Shown here piece by piece: positions 8,469 to 15,737 of a stretch of DNA of 43,851 nucleotides. Below the pieces are notes generated by a model. That model was given only the letters and a program-made list of their open reading frames with translations, was not told where the DNA came from and did no database searches. This DNA is from Tannerella forsythia (GTDB taxonomy: Bacteria > Bacteroidota > Bacteroidia > Bacteroidales > Tannerellaceae). Positions within the stretch are counted from its first letter, which is position 1; each line of letters opens with the position of its first letter. Where the stretch lies: NCBI RefSeq assembly GCF_003860135.1, contig NZ_RQYN01000035.1:1-43851 (forward strand), given 5' to 3'. Both the position numbers and the translations under genes were made by a program.

Positions 8469-9425
8469 ATGAAGAACATATTGGTGATAGGCTCGACCGG
8501 ACAAATCGGTTCGGAGCTGACCATGGAGTTGAGAAAGCGTTACAACGGAAATGTGGTAGCCGGGTATATTTCCGGCGCGGAACCTAAGGGAATTCTGGCC
8601 GAGTCCGGACCTTCGGCTTTGGTAGACATTACAAACGGGCAACAGATCGCCGACACGGTCGGCCGGTATCAGATCGATACGATTTACAATCTGGCCGCGC
8701 TGCTCTCGGCTGTGGCGGAATCCAAACCGCAGCTGGCGTGGAAGATCGGTGTGGACGGACTGCTGAACGTGCTCGAAGTAGCGCGCGAGAAGCAATGTGC
8801 CGTATTCACCCCCAGTTCCATCGGAGCGTTCGGGCCGGACGCCCCGAAAGACAAAACCCCTCAGGATACGGTGCGCAGCCCGCACACGATGTATGGCGTA
8901 ACGAAAGTGACCGGCGAGCTGGTGAGCGACTATTATTTCCGTCGTTTCGGGGTAGACACGCGTGCCGTACGTTTTCCGGGACTGATCTCGTATGTCGCTC
9001 CTCCGGGCGGCGGTACGACCGACTATGCCGTAGATATTTTTTACTCGGCCGTGAAGCGGGAAAAGTTCTTCTGCCCCATTGCAGCCGGCACCTTTATGGA
9101 CATGATGTACATGCCCGACGCGCTCCATGCCGCCATCCAACTCATGGAGGCCGACCCGTCGCGCCTCAAACACCGCAACGCGTTCAACATCGCCTCGATG
9201 AGCTTCGACCCGGAAATCATCTGCGCACAGATCCGGAAATACCTGCCCGACTTCGAAATGGAATACCGCATCGACCCGTTGCGTCAGGCCATCGCCGAAT
9301 CGTGGCCGAACATGATGGACGACACCTGCGCGCGCGAAGAATGGGACTGGGCACCGCAATATGATTTAGACACGATGACCCGCGACATGCTCGAAAAACT
9401 GAAAGAAAAAGACTTGTCGTCATGA
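8469..9425 (+). CDS. tdh: L-threonine 3-dehydrogenase, epimerase-like (short-chain) type
   Basis: A 318-residue NAD-dependent enzyme of the extended short-chain dehydrogenase/UDP-galactose-epimerase fold. It oxidises L-threonine to 2-amino-3-ketobutyrate. The Rossmann motif GSTGQIGSEL is at the N terminus. The catalytic region shows SSIGAFGP and the YxxxK motif in MYGVTKVTGE. The substrate-site stretch PGGGTTDYAVDIF and the C-terminal CAREEWDW are typical of bacterial epimerase-type TDHs rather than of nucleotide-sugar epimerases. No kbl (glycine C-acetyltransferase) gene is next to it here. Two PAP2 phosphatase genes follow on the same strand after 18 bp. Confidence 0.93.
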   Translation: MKNILVIGSTGQIGSELTMELRKRYNGNVVAGYISGAEPKGILAESGPSALVDITNGQQIADTVGRYQIDTIYNLAALLSAVAESKPQLAWKIGVDGLLNVLEVAREKQCAVFTPSSIGAFGPDAPKDKTPQDTVRSPHTMYGVTKVTGELVSDYYFRRFGVDTRAVRFPGLISYVAPPGGGTTDYAVDIFYSAVKREKFFCPIAAGTFMDMMYMPDALHAAIQLMEADPSRLKHRNAFNIASMSFDPEIICAQIRKYLPDFEMEYRIDPLRQAIAESWPNMMDDTCAREEWDWAPQYDLDTMTRDMLEKLKEKDLSS

Positions 9426-9443
9426 ATCAAAAAACCGGTTGAA

Positions 9444-10025
9444 ATGGAAGAACTGCTGGCCTACGAGCACGATCTGTTTACGTGGATCAACAGTACGCAC
9501 ACTCCTCTGACGGACGCGTTGCTGTGGCCGTTTTCGGGTACGCTCATCTGGTGTCCGGTAGTGCTGGTACCGCTTTGGTTTTACTTTCGTAAGAGACCTG
9601 ACCGACTACCGGCTTCCCTTTCGATTGGACTGATTATTCTGCTTTGCTGCCTCACCTCCGACCTCGTTTTCAAGCCCTTGTTTTCGCGCTTCCGCCCGAC
9701 GACGCACCCGCTTTACCTCGAACACGTCAGGTTGTTGAAAGAATACACCGCCAACGGATTGTACGGTTTCATCTCCGGCCACACGACGAATGCGTTCGGT
9801 TTTGCCATGCTCTCGTCGTTGCTGATTAGAAAACGGCCGTACACAATCGCTATTTTCGTCTGGGCCTTGGCGATGGGGTATTCGCGCATCTATCTGGGCG
9901 CCCATTTCGTATCGGACGTATGGGCGGGGATGATTGTGGGGAGTCTGCTCGGAGCACTCGTCTTTCTCCTCTACCGATGGGCGACCCAACGTTATTTCAT
10001 TTCTCATACCCCCACCGAAGGATGA
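9444..10025 (+). CDS. PAP2-superfamily membrane phosphatase
   Basis: A 193-residue integral membrane protein with about five hydrophobic segments and the three-part PAP2 signature. The parts are KPLFSRFRP (motif 1, K-x6-RP), SGH (motif 2, about residues 112-114) and SRIYLGAHFVSDV (motif 3, R-x5-H-x3-D). Members dephosphorylate lipid phosphates such as undecaprenyl diphosphate, phosphatidylglycerol phosphate or lipid A. The next gene, also PAP2, starts inside its stop codon (ATGA), so the two are translationally coupled. Which lipid each acts on cannot be told from sequence. Confidence 0.92.
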   Translation: MEELLAYEHDLFTWINSTHTPLTDALLWPFSGTLIWCPVVLVPLWFYFRKRPDRLPASLSIGLIILLCCLTSDLVFKPLFSRFRPTTHPLYLEHVRLLKEYTANGLYGFISGHTTNAFGFAMLSSLLIRKRPYTIAIFVWALAMGYSRIYLGAHFVSDVWAGMIVGSLLGALVFLLYRWATQRYFISHTPTEG

Positions 10026-10900
10026 TAAAAAAGTACTTCCTTTTACTGCTCGGCACGGCCTGCTCGCTGCACGCAACCCCTTCGGAGGACGACACGCCCG
10101 GTGTTTTTCCTGTTTCGCCGGAGCGGCGCTTTCTCGAAAAAGATTCGCACACCACGATGGTGGACTCGAATAGATCTCTAACGTTCTCGTCGGAAAGATT
10201 CTCAACCTTTTCGCTTGGTGATGCCGAAAGGAAAAAGCGTCAGCCTATCATCACTCGGTTCATTGTCCCGACGTTATGCCTCGCTTACGGCACGGCCGCA
10301 CGGTTCAACGAAAGCCAGATCCGACGTTTCGACAAACACATTGCAAGGCAGGTCAACAAACATATCGACCGTCACTACGGCATCGATAACTCGCTTCCAA
10401 TCATGCAGGCCGCCGTTGCGTGGGGGCTCGATTTCGTGCCGGGCGTCGAAGCGCGACACAATTTTCGCGACCGAACCCTGATTCTGGCTACATCGTACAG
10501 CCTTATGTTCGCGTTGGTTTACACTACGAAAGAGCTGACGGGCGTAGAGCGTCCGCGTCAATGGGGCGAATACAACGCTTTCCCTTCGGGGCATACGGCC
10601 GTAGCCTTCACCGGAGCGCATATCCTGTACAAGGAATATCGCGATCATTCGCCGTGGATCGGCGTAGGCGGTTATGCCGCTGCGGCGGCGGTAGGCGCGC
10701 TGCGGGTCATCAACAACGCTCACTGGGTAAGCGACGTGATAGCCGGAGCGGGCGTCGGCATACTCAGTGCCGAAGCAGGTTACCTGATGCTTCCCGTGTG
10801 GCATCGGTTGCTGGGAATAAACGGAGACGAACGACAATTCGCCCTGATGCCTCAACTCGGAGTCCGCACGGCCGGACTCGGAGTCGTGTACGTTTTTTAA
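10022..10900 (+). CDS. exported PAP2-family phosphatase (lipid A phosphatase-like)
   Basis: A 292-residue protein with a cleavable signal peptide (to about residue 18, ending in LHA), a roughly 60-residue polar linker and a PAP2 domain. The motifs are KELTGVERPR (K-x6-RP), PSGH, and RVINNAHWVSDV (R-x5-H-x3-D). The start at 10022 overlaps the preceding stop as ATGA; longer in-frame readings lie inside the upstream gene and are unlikely. Signal peptide plus PAP2 resembles the periplasm-facing lipid A phosphatases of Bacteroidales, which remove phosphates and blunt host TLR4 recognition. That role is inference. The last residues form a VVYVF end like an outer-membrane strand. Confidence 0.9.
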   Translation: MIKKYFLLLLGTACSLHATPSEDDTPGVFPVSPERRFLEKDSHTTMVDSNRSLTFSSERFSTFSLGDAERKKRQPIITRFIVPTLCLAYGTAARFNESQIRRFDKHIARQVNKHIDRHYGIDNSLPIMQAAVAWGLDFVPGVEARHNFRDRTLILATSYSLMFALVYTTKELTGVERPRQWGEYNAFPSGHTAVAFTGAHILYKEYRDHSPWIGVGGYAAAAAVGALRVINNAHWVSDVIAGAGVGILSAEAGYLMLPVWHRLLGINGDERQFALMPQLGVRTAGLGVVYVF

Positions 10901-10975
10901 TACAAAAACGTAAGCATTCTCCGAAAAATCGTAAAATAGTTACATCTTATCGCCCTAAAATACAAAAGATGTTTG

Positions 10976-10983
10976 TATTTTTG
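10976..10983 (+). promoter_or_regulatory. -7 box TATTTTTG upstream of the arginine decarboxylase
   Basis: TAnnTTTG match 95 bp upstream of the start codon, leaving a leader of about 90 nt. No good -33 box is seen. Confidence 0.5.
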
Positions 10984-11078
10984 TCGGCCGTTTGGGTTGA
11001 AAGTCTGTGAATGATGATTGACGGCAGGCGGCTGAATCATACATTGAATATTAATTGAATTAAAAACAGATTTGAAAG

Positions 11079-11621
11079 ATGGTAAAGAAAGTAGGAAATC
11101 TGATTCCGAATACCTTTTTTATGGCAAAAGGTAGCGGCGATTCCGATCTGGAAAAGCATGCGGGTTCGTATCACATGGCATTGTTCGATGCGGGAATTGC
11201 CGATTTTAACATCATGACGTATTCGTCCGTTATTCCGGCTACGGCCCATTTGGTGACGATGGACGAAGTCGATCTGCCTCCGTTCGGGTCGGAGTTGAAA
11301 ACGATTATGGCCGTTTCGCACGGTTATCAGGATGAGTTTATCTCGGCCGGGCTCGTATATGCGTGGATGTATAAGGACGAGAATTTCGACGAGAAAGCCG
11401 GAGGGTTGGTCTGCGAAGTGAGCGGACGTTACCGCATCGAAGAGCTGGAAGCGCGTCTGATTCGCGTTATCAACGATCTGCATCAGCGTACATACAGCAA
11501 GTTTTATCTGGGCGATCTGAATTTCGTGACCGAAGGAATGACCATCGAACGGCGCTACGGCACGGCGCTGGCGGCATTATGCTTTACGGATTTTCTTCTG
11601 CCCGAAATCAAAGAGAAATAA
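11079..11621 (+). CDS. pyruvoyl-dependent arginine decarboxylase
   Basis: A 180-residue enzyme that converts arginine to agmatine, the first step of the agmatine route to polyamines. The family needs no pyridoxal phosphate: the proenzyme cuts itself between two serines and the second becomes the pyruvoyl cofactor. The signature is visible as IPNTFFMAKGSG near the N terminus and FNIMTYSSVIPA, with the expected cleavage between Ser49 and Ser50. EGMTIERRYGTALAALCF near the C terminus is also typical. Its length fits the family. It stands alone between a promoter-like box and a strong terminator; no agmatine deiminase or other polyamine gene adjoins it. Confidence 0.93.
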   Translation: MVKKVGNLIPNTFFMAKGSGDSDLEKHAGSYHMALFDAGIADFNIMTYSSVIPATAHLVTMDEVDLPPFGSELKTIMAVSHGYQDEFISAGLVYAWMYKDENFDEKAGGLVCEVSGRYRIEELEARLIRVINDLHQRTYSKFYLGDLNFVTEGMTIERRYGTALAALCFTDFLLPEIKEK

Positions 11622-11645
11622 AAAACGATTTTTTTTGGTGTGTTC

Positions 11646-11667
11646 GCTCCCGAACCGTTAAGGGAGC
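11646..11667 (+). other. small hairpin between the decarboxylase stop and its terminator
   Basis: GCTCCC (11646-11651) pairs with GGGAGC (11662-11667) across a 10-nt loop. It is not followed by a T-run. It may be part of the 3' untranslated region or of a small RNA that ends at the next terminator. Confidence 0.4.
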
Positions 11668-11692
11668 AGTAAACTGAGTACTATTTTGGACG

Positions 11693-11736
11693 ACGGCTGC
11701 AAGGGGAAACGACTCCTTGCGGCCGTTTTCTTTTTA
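11693..11736 (+). terminator. intrinsic terminator after the arginine decarboxylase gene
   Basis: A 12-bp stem with one G-T pair, ACGGCTGCAAGG (11693-11704) with CCTTGCGGCCGT (11715-11726), has a 10-nt loop and is followed by TTTCTTTTT. It is one of the clearest terminators in the window. Confidence 0.9.
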
Positions 11737-11839
11737 GGGTGAAGAAAAGCGTCTGTCAGCCGAACAGGAAAAAACCGAACGCGCTACAATAATCAAAGAC
11801 GATGTCCGTTTTATCATCGGACGTAATCAAATACAGAAA

Positions 11840-12205
11840 ATGATGAACAAAACGAAATCATGGACGAAATGGATTCCCGAAGCCTTTTTCACGCTTCTTC
11901 TGATCGGAACATTCCATCCGATCACGATCGGATTAGCGGTATTGTTAGGTGTATTGTTTCTGATTCGTAAGCAACCCCTTCCGGCGGTTATTTTGGGATC
12001 GATCCTCTCGGTACTCTTCGTAATGGGCAGTTTATACATGACCCTCGCGTTGCTTTCGGAATATTACGAATTTGAAACAGGCTCGTGGGAAGCCATACGG
12101 ATGCTCGTCGTGGGAATGCTTATTATGGGTACATCGTTTGTGATGGGCATCGTGATGTTAGTGAAATACCTCTCTTATTCTTCGCGGATACAATATAGTC
12201 ATTGA
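11840..12205 (+). CDS. small hypothetical membrane protein, four predicted helices
   Basis: A 121-residue protein I do not recognise. It has four hydrophobic stretches (about residues 13-40, 45-70, 85-108 and a shorter one overlapping the last), short loops and a basic N terminus (MMNKTKSW). This suggests a small inner-membrane protein. Two adjacent ATG codons (11840 and 11843) are possible starts. There is no obvious operon partner: it lies between the decarboxylase terminator and a long repeat-filled gap. Codon use looks like that of neighbouring genes, so I treat it as real, but no function can be proposed. Confidence 0.65.
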   Translation: MMNKTKSWTKWIPEAFFTLLLIGTFHPITIGLAVLLGVLFLIRKQPLPAVILGSILSVLFVMGSLYMTLALLSEYYEFETGSWEAIRMLVVGMLIMGTSFVMGIVMLVKYLSYSSRIQYSH

Positions 12206-13035
12206 GCAGTCAGCCCTGCGGGGGAGGGATTGTTGAGGTGTTGATTTGTTTGCCGGTCGACATCCCCCCTTTCCCCCCTTCGAAGGGGGAAGAGCGAAGC
12301 GAAGGGGGATGTAATCACTTCAAAGGGGGAATGCCCGGTACACACCGAACCATGTACCCGCATAACCATTGACAATTAAATTCGCGTCTATTCGCGGTTA
12401 TTTGCGTTCTGAACATCGTCATTCGTCATTGATTTACGCGTTCGGACATTTGTCATTCAGAGCGCGAGCGATGAATTCCTCACTATGTTCGGAATGACAT
12501 ATTACATGCCCTGCGGAATACAAGGGCTGAAAGCCCGAATTATTTCAGCCCAATGCGAAGCGAAGCGGAGCGTTGGGGAAAAAGGACGTATTCCGTCGGG
12601 AGGGCTGAAAGCCTGACATAATAATTGTTAATGGTTATGCCTTGCGGGGGTTGAGGGGTTGGCTACAACAATTACGAATTACAAATTACGAATTACGCAA
12701 GCTGATGGCTGATGGCTGATGGCTGCCGATTAAGTCAGGCTTTCAGCCCTTCAAACAAGGAATGGGCGTCGATCCCCCACCCTGACGGGGAGCGGGCTTT
12801 CAGCCCTTGTGTTCCCTTGCGGGCGTTGAAATGTTGAGTTGTTTAGTTGTTTAGTTGTTTACCGGTCGACATCCCCCCTACCCCCCTTCGAAGGGGGGAA
12901 TCCGTGGTACACGCCGAATGATGTACCCGGTAAATAACCATTAACCATTGACAATTAACATTAAATTTGCGTTCATTCGCGCCCATTTGCGTAATTTGCG
13001 TTCGGAACATCGTCATTCGCGTTCGGATAACCACC

Positions 13036-13070
13036 AAAAAATAAGGGCGAACACACAGGTTCGCCCCTAC
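13036..13070 (-). repeat. REP-like hairpin with terminator-like T-tract, copy A
   Basis: GGGGCGAACC pairs imperfectly with GTTCGCCC and, on the minus strand, is followed by TTATTTTTTG. The same element occurs in plus orientation at 15738 and, without the T-tract, at 16032. It looks like a mobile terminator hairpin. Confidence 0.8.
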
Positions 13071-13090
13071 ATTGACTACTTTTCACTCTT

Positions 13091-13146
13091 CACTTTTCGT
13101 TTTTCACTTTTCGTTTTTCACTTTTCGTTTTTCACTTTTCGTTTTT
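13091..13146 (+). repeat. 14-bp tandem repeat, four units
   Basis: The unit CACTTTTCGTTTTT is repeated four times without change and followed by a partial fifth. The same words appear on the opposite strand near 14333 and 15690, so this is one of the dispersed modules amplified locally. Confidence 0.9.
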
Positions 13147-13176
13147 CACTTTACGATCATTTGCGTTCGGACGGCA

Positions 13177-13219
13177 AAATTGAGTAATTTACTCATACGA
13201 AATTGAGTAATTTACTCAT
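13177..13219 (+). promoter_or_regulatory. twin palindromic operator-like boxes
   Basis: Two identical 20-bp boxes (13177-13196 and 13200-13219) each hold the palindrome TGAGTAA-T-TTACTCA (13181-13195 and 13204-13218). Their centres are 23 bp apart. The second ends exactly at the TTG of the -33 element of the promoter at 13219-13249. This is the arrangement expected for a repressor or activator that binds as two dimers. No regulator gene is adjacent. Confidence 0.75.
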
Positions 13220-13249
13220 TGTGCTACCCGAAAGACGACCATATCTTTG
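13219..13249 (+). promoter_or_regulatory. Bacteroidetes-type promoter (TTG-N20-TATCTTTG)
   Basis: TTG at 13219-13221 and TATCTTTG at 13242-13249 are separated by 20 bp, matching the -33/-7 consensus. The predicted transcript starts near 13254, ten bases before the first of three tiny coupled leader ORFs. Confidence 0.8.
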
Positions 13250-13263
13250 CACCGGTAAAAACA

Positions 13264-13287
13264 ATGAAAAGGGAAACAAGGTTATGA
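13264..13287 (+). CDS. leader peptide ORF 1 (7 residues)
   Basis: ATG at 13264 opens a seven-codon frame reading MKRETRL, ending in a TGA at 13285 that overlaps the next ATG (13284) as ATGA. It is the first reading frame on the predicted transcript. It is too short to call with confidence on its own. The support is its place in an unbroken chain of ATGA overlaps leading to the gene at 13492. Confidence 0.45.
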   Translation: MKRETRL

Positions 13288-13400
13288 AACGCGAAGGCAC
13301 ACAAATACGACCGATAGCGCAACCCCTTACGTCTCAGCATGTCTCATGCGGAGCGAAGGGCGTTATGTATGGTTTCATCATAAAAACACAGAGCTTATGA
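13284..13400 (+). CDS. leader peptide ORF 2 (38 residues)
   Basis: It starts at ATG 13284, overlapping the stop of leader ORF 1, and ends at TGA 13398-13400, overlapping the ATG of leader ORF 3 (13397). It begins MKREGTQIRP and ends FIIKTQSL. AAGG lies seven bases upstream as a weak ribosome site. It has no recognisable domain. It shares the MKR start with leader ORFs 1 and 3. Its likely role is translational control of the downstream gene, not a function as a peptide, but this is inference. Confidence 0.5.
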   Translation: MKREGTQIRPIAQPLTSQHVSCGAKGVMYGFIIKTQSL

Positions 13401-13495
13401 AAAGAACAGTTTTTTTCGCGGCCGACGGGCTCCGGCCGCACGCAAGTAAGCGAGCCCGCAGTAACCAACCCTTAAACGAAAGGAGAATCGTATGA
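13397..13495 (+). CDS. leader peptide ORF 3 (32 residues)
   Basis: It begins MKRTVFFAADG at 13397 and ends with a TGA at 13493-13495 that overlaps the ATG of the hypothetical gene at 13492. It contains a 7-bp hairpin, GCGGCCG (13418-13424) with CGGCCGC (13433-13439), and its last codons cover the strong AAAGGAG ribosome site of the next gene. A ribosome translating it would therefore pass over and clear that site. The C-terminal part is rich in Arg and Lys. No homologue is recognised. Confidence 0.5.
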   Translation: MKRTVFFAADGLRPHASKRARSNQPLNERRIV

Positions 13496-13977
13496 GCAAT
13501 CTGATTTCGGCCCGGGTAACCGACGAAGCCGTGGCCGCGGCCAAAGCCAAAATCGTCGAAATCAACGAACAGTTGCCCTTCCTCGTGGCCCTTTCGGCCG
13601 CGCAGAAGAAGCGTCGCCGCGTCATGGGGCAGAAAAGCGTAGAGTATGTCAATCTGGCGCTGCGCGGAGCCGACCATTTCGGCAAGTACTTGCCGGTCAA
13701 CTTTAACCGCGAGGAGTTCGAGCGCGATGTACGCCTCGTCTCCCAGCTCTGGGACATCCGCGTACCCTTAGCCGCGCTCCTTGAAAGTTTGGACGACACG
13801 ATCTTCGCCGCCTCGACCGATGCCATGGCGCGCGCCGACGAGGTCTACCAGTTCCTCAAAGCCGCCGGACGAGCCGATGCCGCCGTCAAGGCACACGTCG
13901 AAGAAATGCGTAAGCGGTTCATTCGCCGAACCGAAAAGCCCGCGCCTCAGCCGGACAATCCGACCGAGACACCGTAA
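13492..13977 (+). CDS. conserved hypothetical protein of a Bacteroidetes family (core of a frameshifted longer protein?)
   Basis: A 161-residue, mostly helical protein starting MSNLISARVTDEAV. It resembles a family of short Bacteroidetes proteins that I know only as hypothetical (KIVEINEQLPFLVAL near 20-35, MGQKSVEYVNLAL near 45-57, LESLDDTIFAA near 98). The start has a strong AAAGGAG site and overlaps leader ORF 3. The frame stops at 13977. However, skipping a single C at 13972 continues into a lysine/arginine-rich linker (RKTSAKRARKKS) and then about nine NENHSTM heptads encoded by the array at 14011. The intact ancestor may have carried this tail. Function unknown. Confidence 0.8.
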   Translation: MSNLISARVTDEAVAAAKAKIVEINEQLPFLVALSAAQKKRRRVMGQKSVEYVNLALRGADHFGKYLPVNFNREEFERDVRLVSQLWDIRVPLAALLESLDDTIFAASTDAMARADEVYQFLKAAGRADAAVKAHVEEMRKRFIRRTEKPAPQPDNPTETP

Positions 13978-14269
13978 AACTTCCGCCAAGCGTGCGCGGA
14001 AGAAGTCCGAGAATGAAAATCATTCGACGATGAATGAAAATCATTCGACGATGAATGAAAACCATTCAACCGAGAATGAAAACCATTCAACGATGAATGA
14101 AAATCATGCAACGGTGAATGAAAATCATGCAACGATGAATGAAAACCATTCAACGATGAATGAAAATCATGCAACGATGAATGAAAACCATTCGACGATG
14201 AATGAAAACCATTATTTAGTAGTTATTTACCGGGTACATGATTCAACGTGTACCCGGAATAACCATTGA
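13973..14269 (+). other. out-of-frame C-terminal extension (basic linker plus heptad repeats)
   Basis: This is the +1 frame relative to the gene at 13492. From 13973 it reads RKTSAKRARKKSE, then NENHSTM-type heptads, then about 20 residues inside a dispersed repeat before a stop at 14267-14269. A single-base skip within ACA-C-CGT (13969-13975) would join it to the gene. It is either a decayed tail or one reached by frameshifting. Confidence 0.4.
14011..14220 (+). repeat. 21-bp tandem repeat array 2 (nine units plus a degenerate tenth)
   Basis: Units start every 21 bp from 14011. The first two have a perfect 6-bp inverted repeat with a 3-nt loop, GAATGA-AAA-TCATTC. Four others keep GAATG-N5-CATTC; the three units with CATGC at 14095, 14116 and 14158 have a mismatch. 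Frame two gives NENHSTM heptads. The tenth unit runs into a dispersed-repeat module. Confidence 0.95.
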
Positions 14270-14520
14270 CAATTAATTAACGATGTTCCGAACACAAATG
14301 GCGCAAATGACGCAAATGAACACAATTAAGTGAAAAACGAAAAGTGAAAAGTGAAAAAGGAAGCAAAGTAGTTAAAGGTAGTCAGAGTAGTAAAGAATAA
14401 CAATTGACAATTAACAATTGACAATTAATATGGGCGTCTCTACACCGTGTACCCGGAATGACAATTGACAATTAATTTACGCTGACCACTAAATTGCGAA
14501 CAATTAAATTACACAAAACA
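14221..14520. repeat. mosaic of dispersed intergenic repeat modules upstream of the BspA-like gene
   Basis: Contains GGGTACA-N10-TGTACCC (around 14230-14253), AATTGACAATTA strings (14263, 14402-14428, 14461-14473), a reversed GATGTTCCGAACA...CGCAAATG module (14282-14320), the AAGTGAAAA-type word (14333-14360) and GTAGTCAGAGTAGT (14378-14391). No TAnnTTTG box is seen before the gene at 14521. Confidence 0.8.
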
Positions 14521-15690
14521 ATGAAAAAGAAAACATTTACTTTGATCATGGGGCTGCTGTTGACAGCCCTTGGCGCTGCGGCGCAGAACAGCGGCACCAC
14601 CGGGCCGCTTACGTGGAACTATAATGCCGGCACCAAAACCCTCTCCATCACCGGAACGGGGGCCATGCCGGACTATACCTTTCCGGGAGGCACCAATCGG
14701 CCCTGGCATGCTTTCCGGGACGAGATCAAAACCGTCTCCATCGGCAATGGTGTGACCTCCGTAGGAAAATGCGCCTTTACCGAGTGCAGCAAGTTGCAAA
14801 GCATCACGCTGCCGGCTACGCTGACCGAAATTAAATTTCACGGCTTCTCTTATTGCAAGGCGCTGCAAAGCATTACGCTACCGGCTGTCCTTACGAAAAT
14901 AGAAGATTATGCTTTTATCAGATGCCCGGCTTTAACGGCCTTTAAGGTGGATCCCGGCAACGCCCATTTTACCGCGGCCGACGGCGTGCTCTACAACAAA
15001 GCAAAGACCCGCCTCATCTACTACCCCGCAGGGAAACCGGCTACGTCCTTTACCGTACCGGCGGGCATTACCAGAATTGGGCCATGTGCCTTTGATGGAT
15101 GTAAAGAGCTGCAAAGCATCACGCTGCCGGCTACGCTGACCGAAATTGAATTTCACGGCTTTTTCAATTGCACAGCGCTGCAAAGCATCACGCTGCCGGC
15201 TACTCTTACTGAAATCGGATATAACGCCTTTTACGGCTGCACTTCACTGAAAAGCATCCATATTCCAAGCGCTGTCAGCGATATAGCGTATTCGGCCTTT
15301 AAGAATTGCAAAGCCCTGACGGAGGTAATCGTCGGTTGGGACACGCCGCTTGCCATCGATGCGGATGTCTTTGACAACGTTACCCTCTCGGGCGTAACAC
15401 TAAAGGTACCCAAAGGCACCAAGGCGAAGTATCAGGCTGCGCCTGTCTGGAAAGACTTTAAGATCAATGAGACTACAGCCAATCAAACGGTCGACGGGTT
15501 GCGCGTCTTCGCCGCCGGCAGCGCGTTGTATCTCACGCTGCCCAAAGCCGAAACGGTACATATATATAATGTAGAAGGTGCCCTCGTGAAGACGCTCGCG
15601 CTCCCCTCCGGTGATCACGTTCAGCCGTTGCCGTCGGGCGTGTATCTGGTGCAGACAGGAGAACGAGTAACGAAGATCCTGATCAAGTGA
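14521..15690 (+). CDS. BspA-like leucine-rich-repeat surface protein with type IX sorting domain
   Basis: A 389-residue secreted protein. A signal peptide (MKKKTFTLIMGLLLTALG, cleaved after AAA-QN) is followed by a BspA-type N-terminal segment (GTTGPLTWNYNAGTKTLSI). About seven LRR_5 repeats follow, built on LQSITLPATLTEI and a CxAL/F-YxAF pattern (about residues 75-300). The C-terminal 65 residues form a Por-type beta domain ending GVYLVQTGERVTKILIK, the signal for type IX export and surface attachment. The ATG at 14521 is chosen because the signal peptide starts there. BspA proteins of oral Bacteroidales bind host matrix and other bacteria; that role is inference here. Near-identical DNA repeats inside the gene lie 315 bp apart. 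Confidence 0.92.
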   Translation: MKKKTFTLIMGLLLTALGAAAQNSGTTGPLTWNYNAGTKTLSITGTGAMPDYTFPGGTNRPWHAFRDEIKTVSIGNGVTSVGKCAFTECSKLQSITLPATLTEIKFHGFSYCKALQSITLPAVLTKIEDYAFIRCPALTAFKVDPGNAHFTAADGVLYNKAKTRLIYYPAGKPATSFTVPAGITRIGPCAFDGCKELQSITLPATLTEIEFHGFFNCTALQSITLPATLTEIGYNAFYGCTSLKSIHIPSAVSDIAYSAFKNCKALTEVIVGWDTPLAIDADVFDNVTLSGVTLKVPKGTKAKYQAAPVWKDFKINETTANQTVDGLRVFAAGSALYLTLPKAETVHIYNVEGALVKTLALPSGDHVQPLPSGVYLVQTGERVTKILIK

Positions 15691-15737
15691 AAAACGAAAA
15701 GTGAAAAGTAGTCAAGAGTAGTCAGCAAGTAGTTAAT

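Larger units (their letters stand above)
12206..13175. repeat. mosaic of dispersed intergenic repeat modules, no gene
   Basis: Almost 1 kb without a credible gene, built of short modules that recur at 14221-14520, 15691-16166 and 20844-21300. Modules seen: CCCCTTCGAAGGGG palindromes (around 12275 and 12885); GTACA/TGTAC hairpins (around 12331 and 12910); AATTGACAATTA-like strings; strings of TTTGCGT/CGCGTT ending in CGGAACATCG; GGGCTGAAAGCC hairpins (around 12535, 12600, 12738, 12798); ACGAATTAC runs (12667-12700); GATGGCT repeated three times (about 12703-12724); and TTGTTTAG repeated (about 12838-12862). Confidence 0.85.

Noticed and set aside
8406-9359. Long minus-strand frame opposite tdh
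   Set aside because: Antisense shadow of a well-supported gene; composition is Arg/His-rich, as expected from the complement of GC-rich codons. Similar long shadows opposite gcvT, pepT and susC were dropped for the same reason.
12843-13187. Short frames within the repeat block
   Set aside because: They translate repeat modules (strings such as RAHLRNLRSEHR) that recur in other gene-free blocks.
14011-14220. Possible CRISPR array
   Set aside because: Units are contiguous 21-bp repeats with no spacers; no cas genes anywhere. The same holds for the arrays at 1 and 31130.
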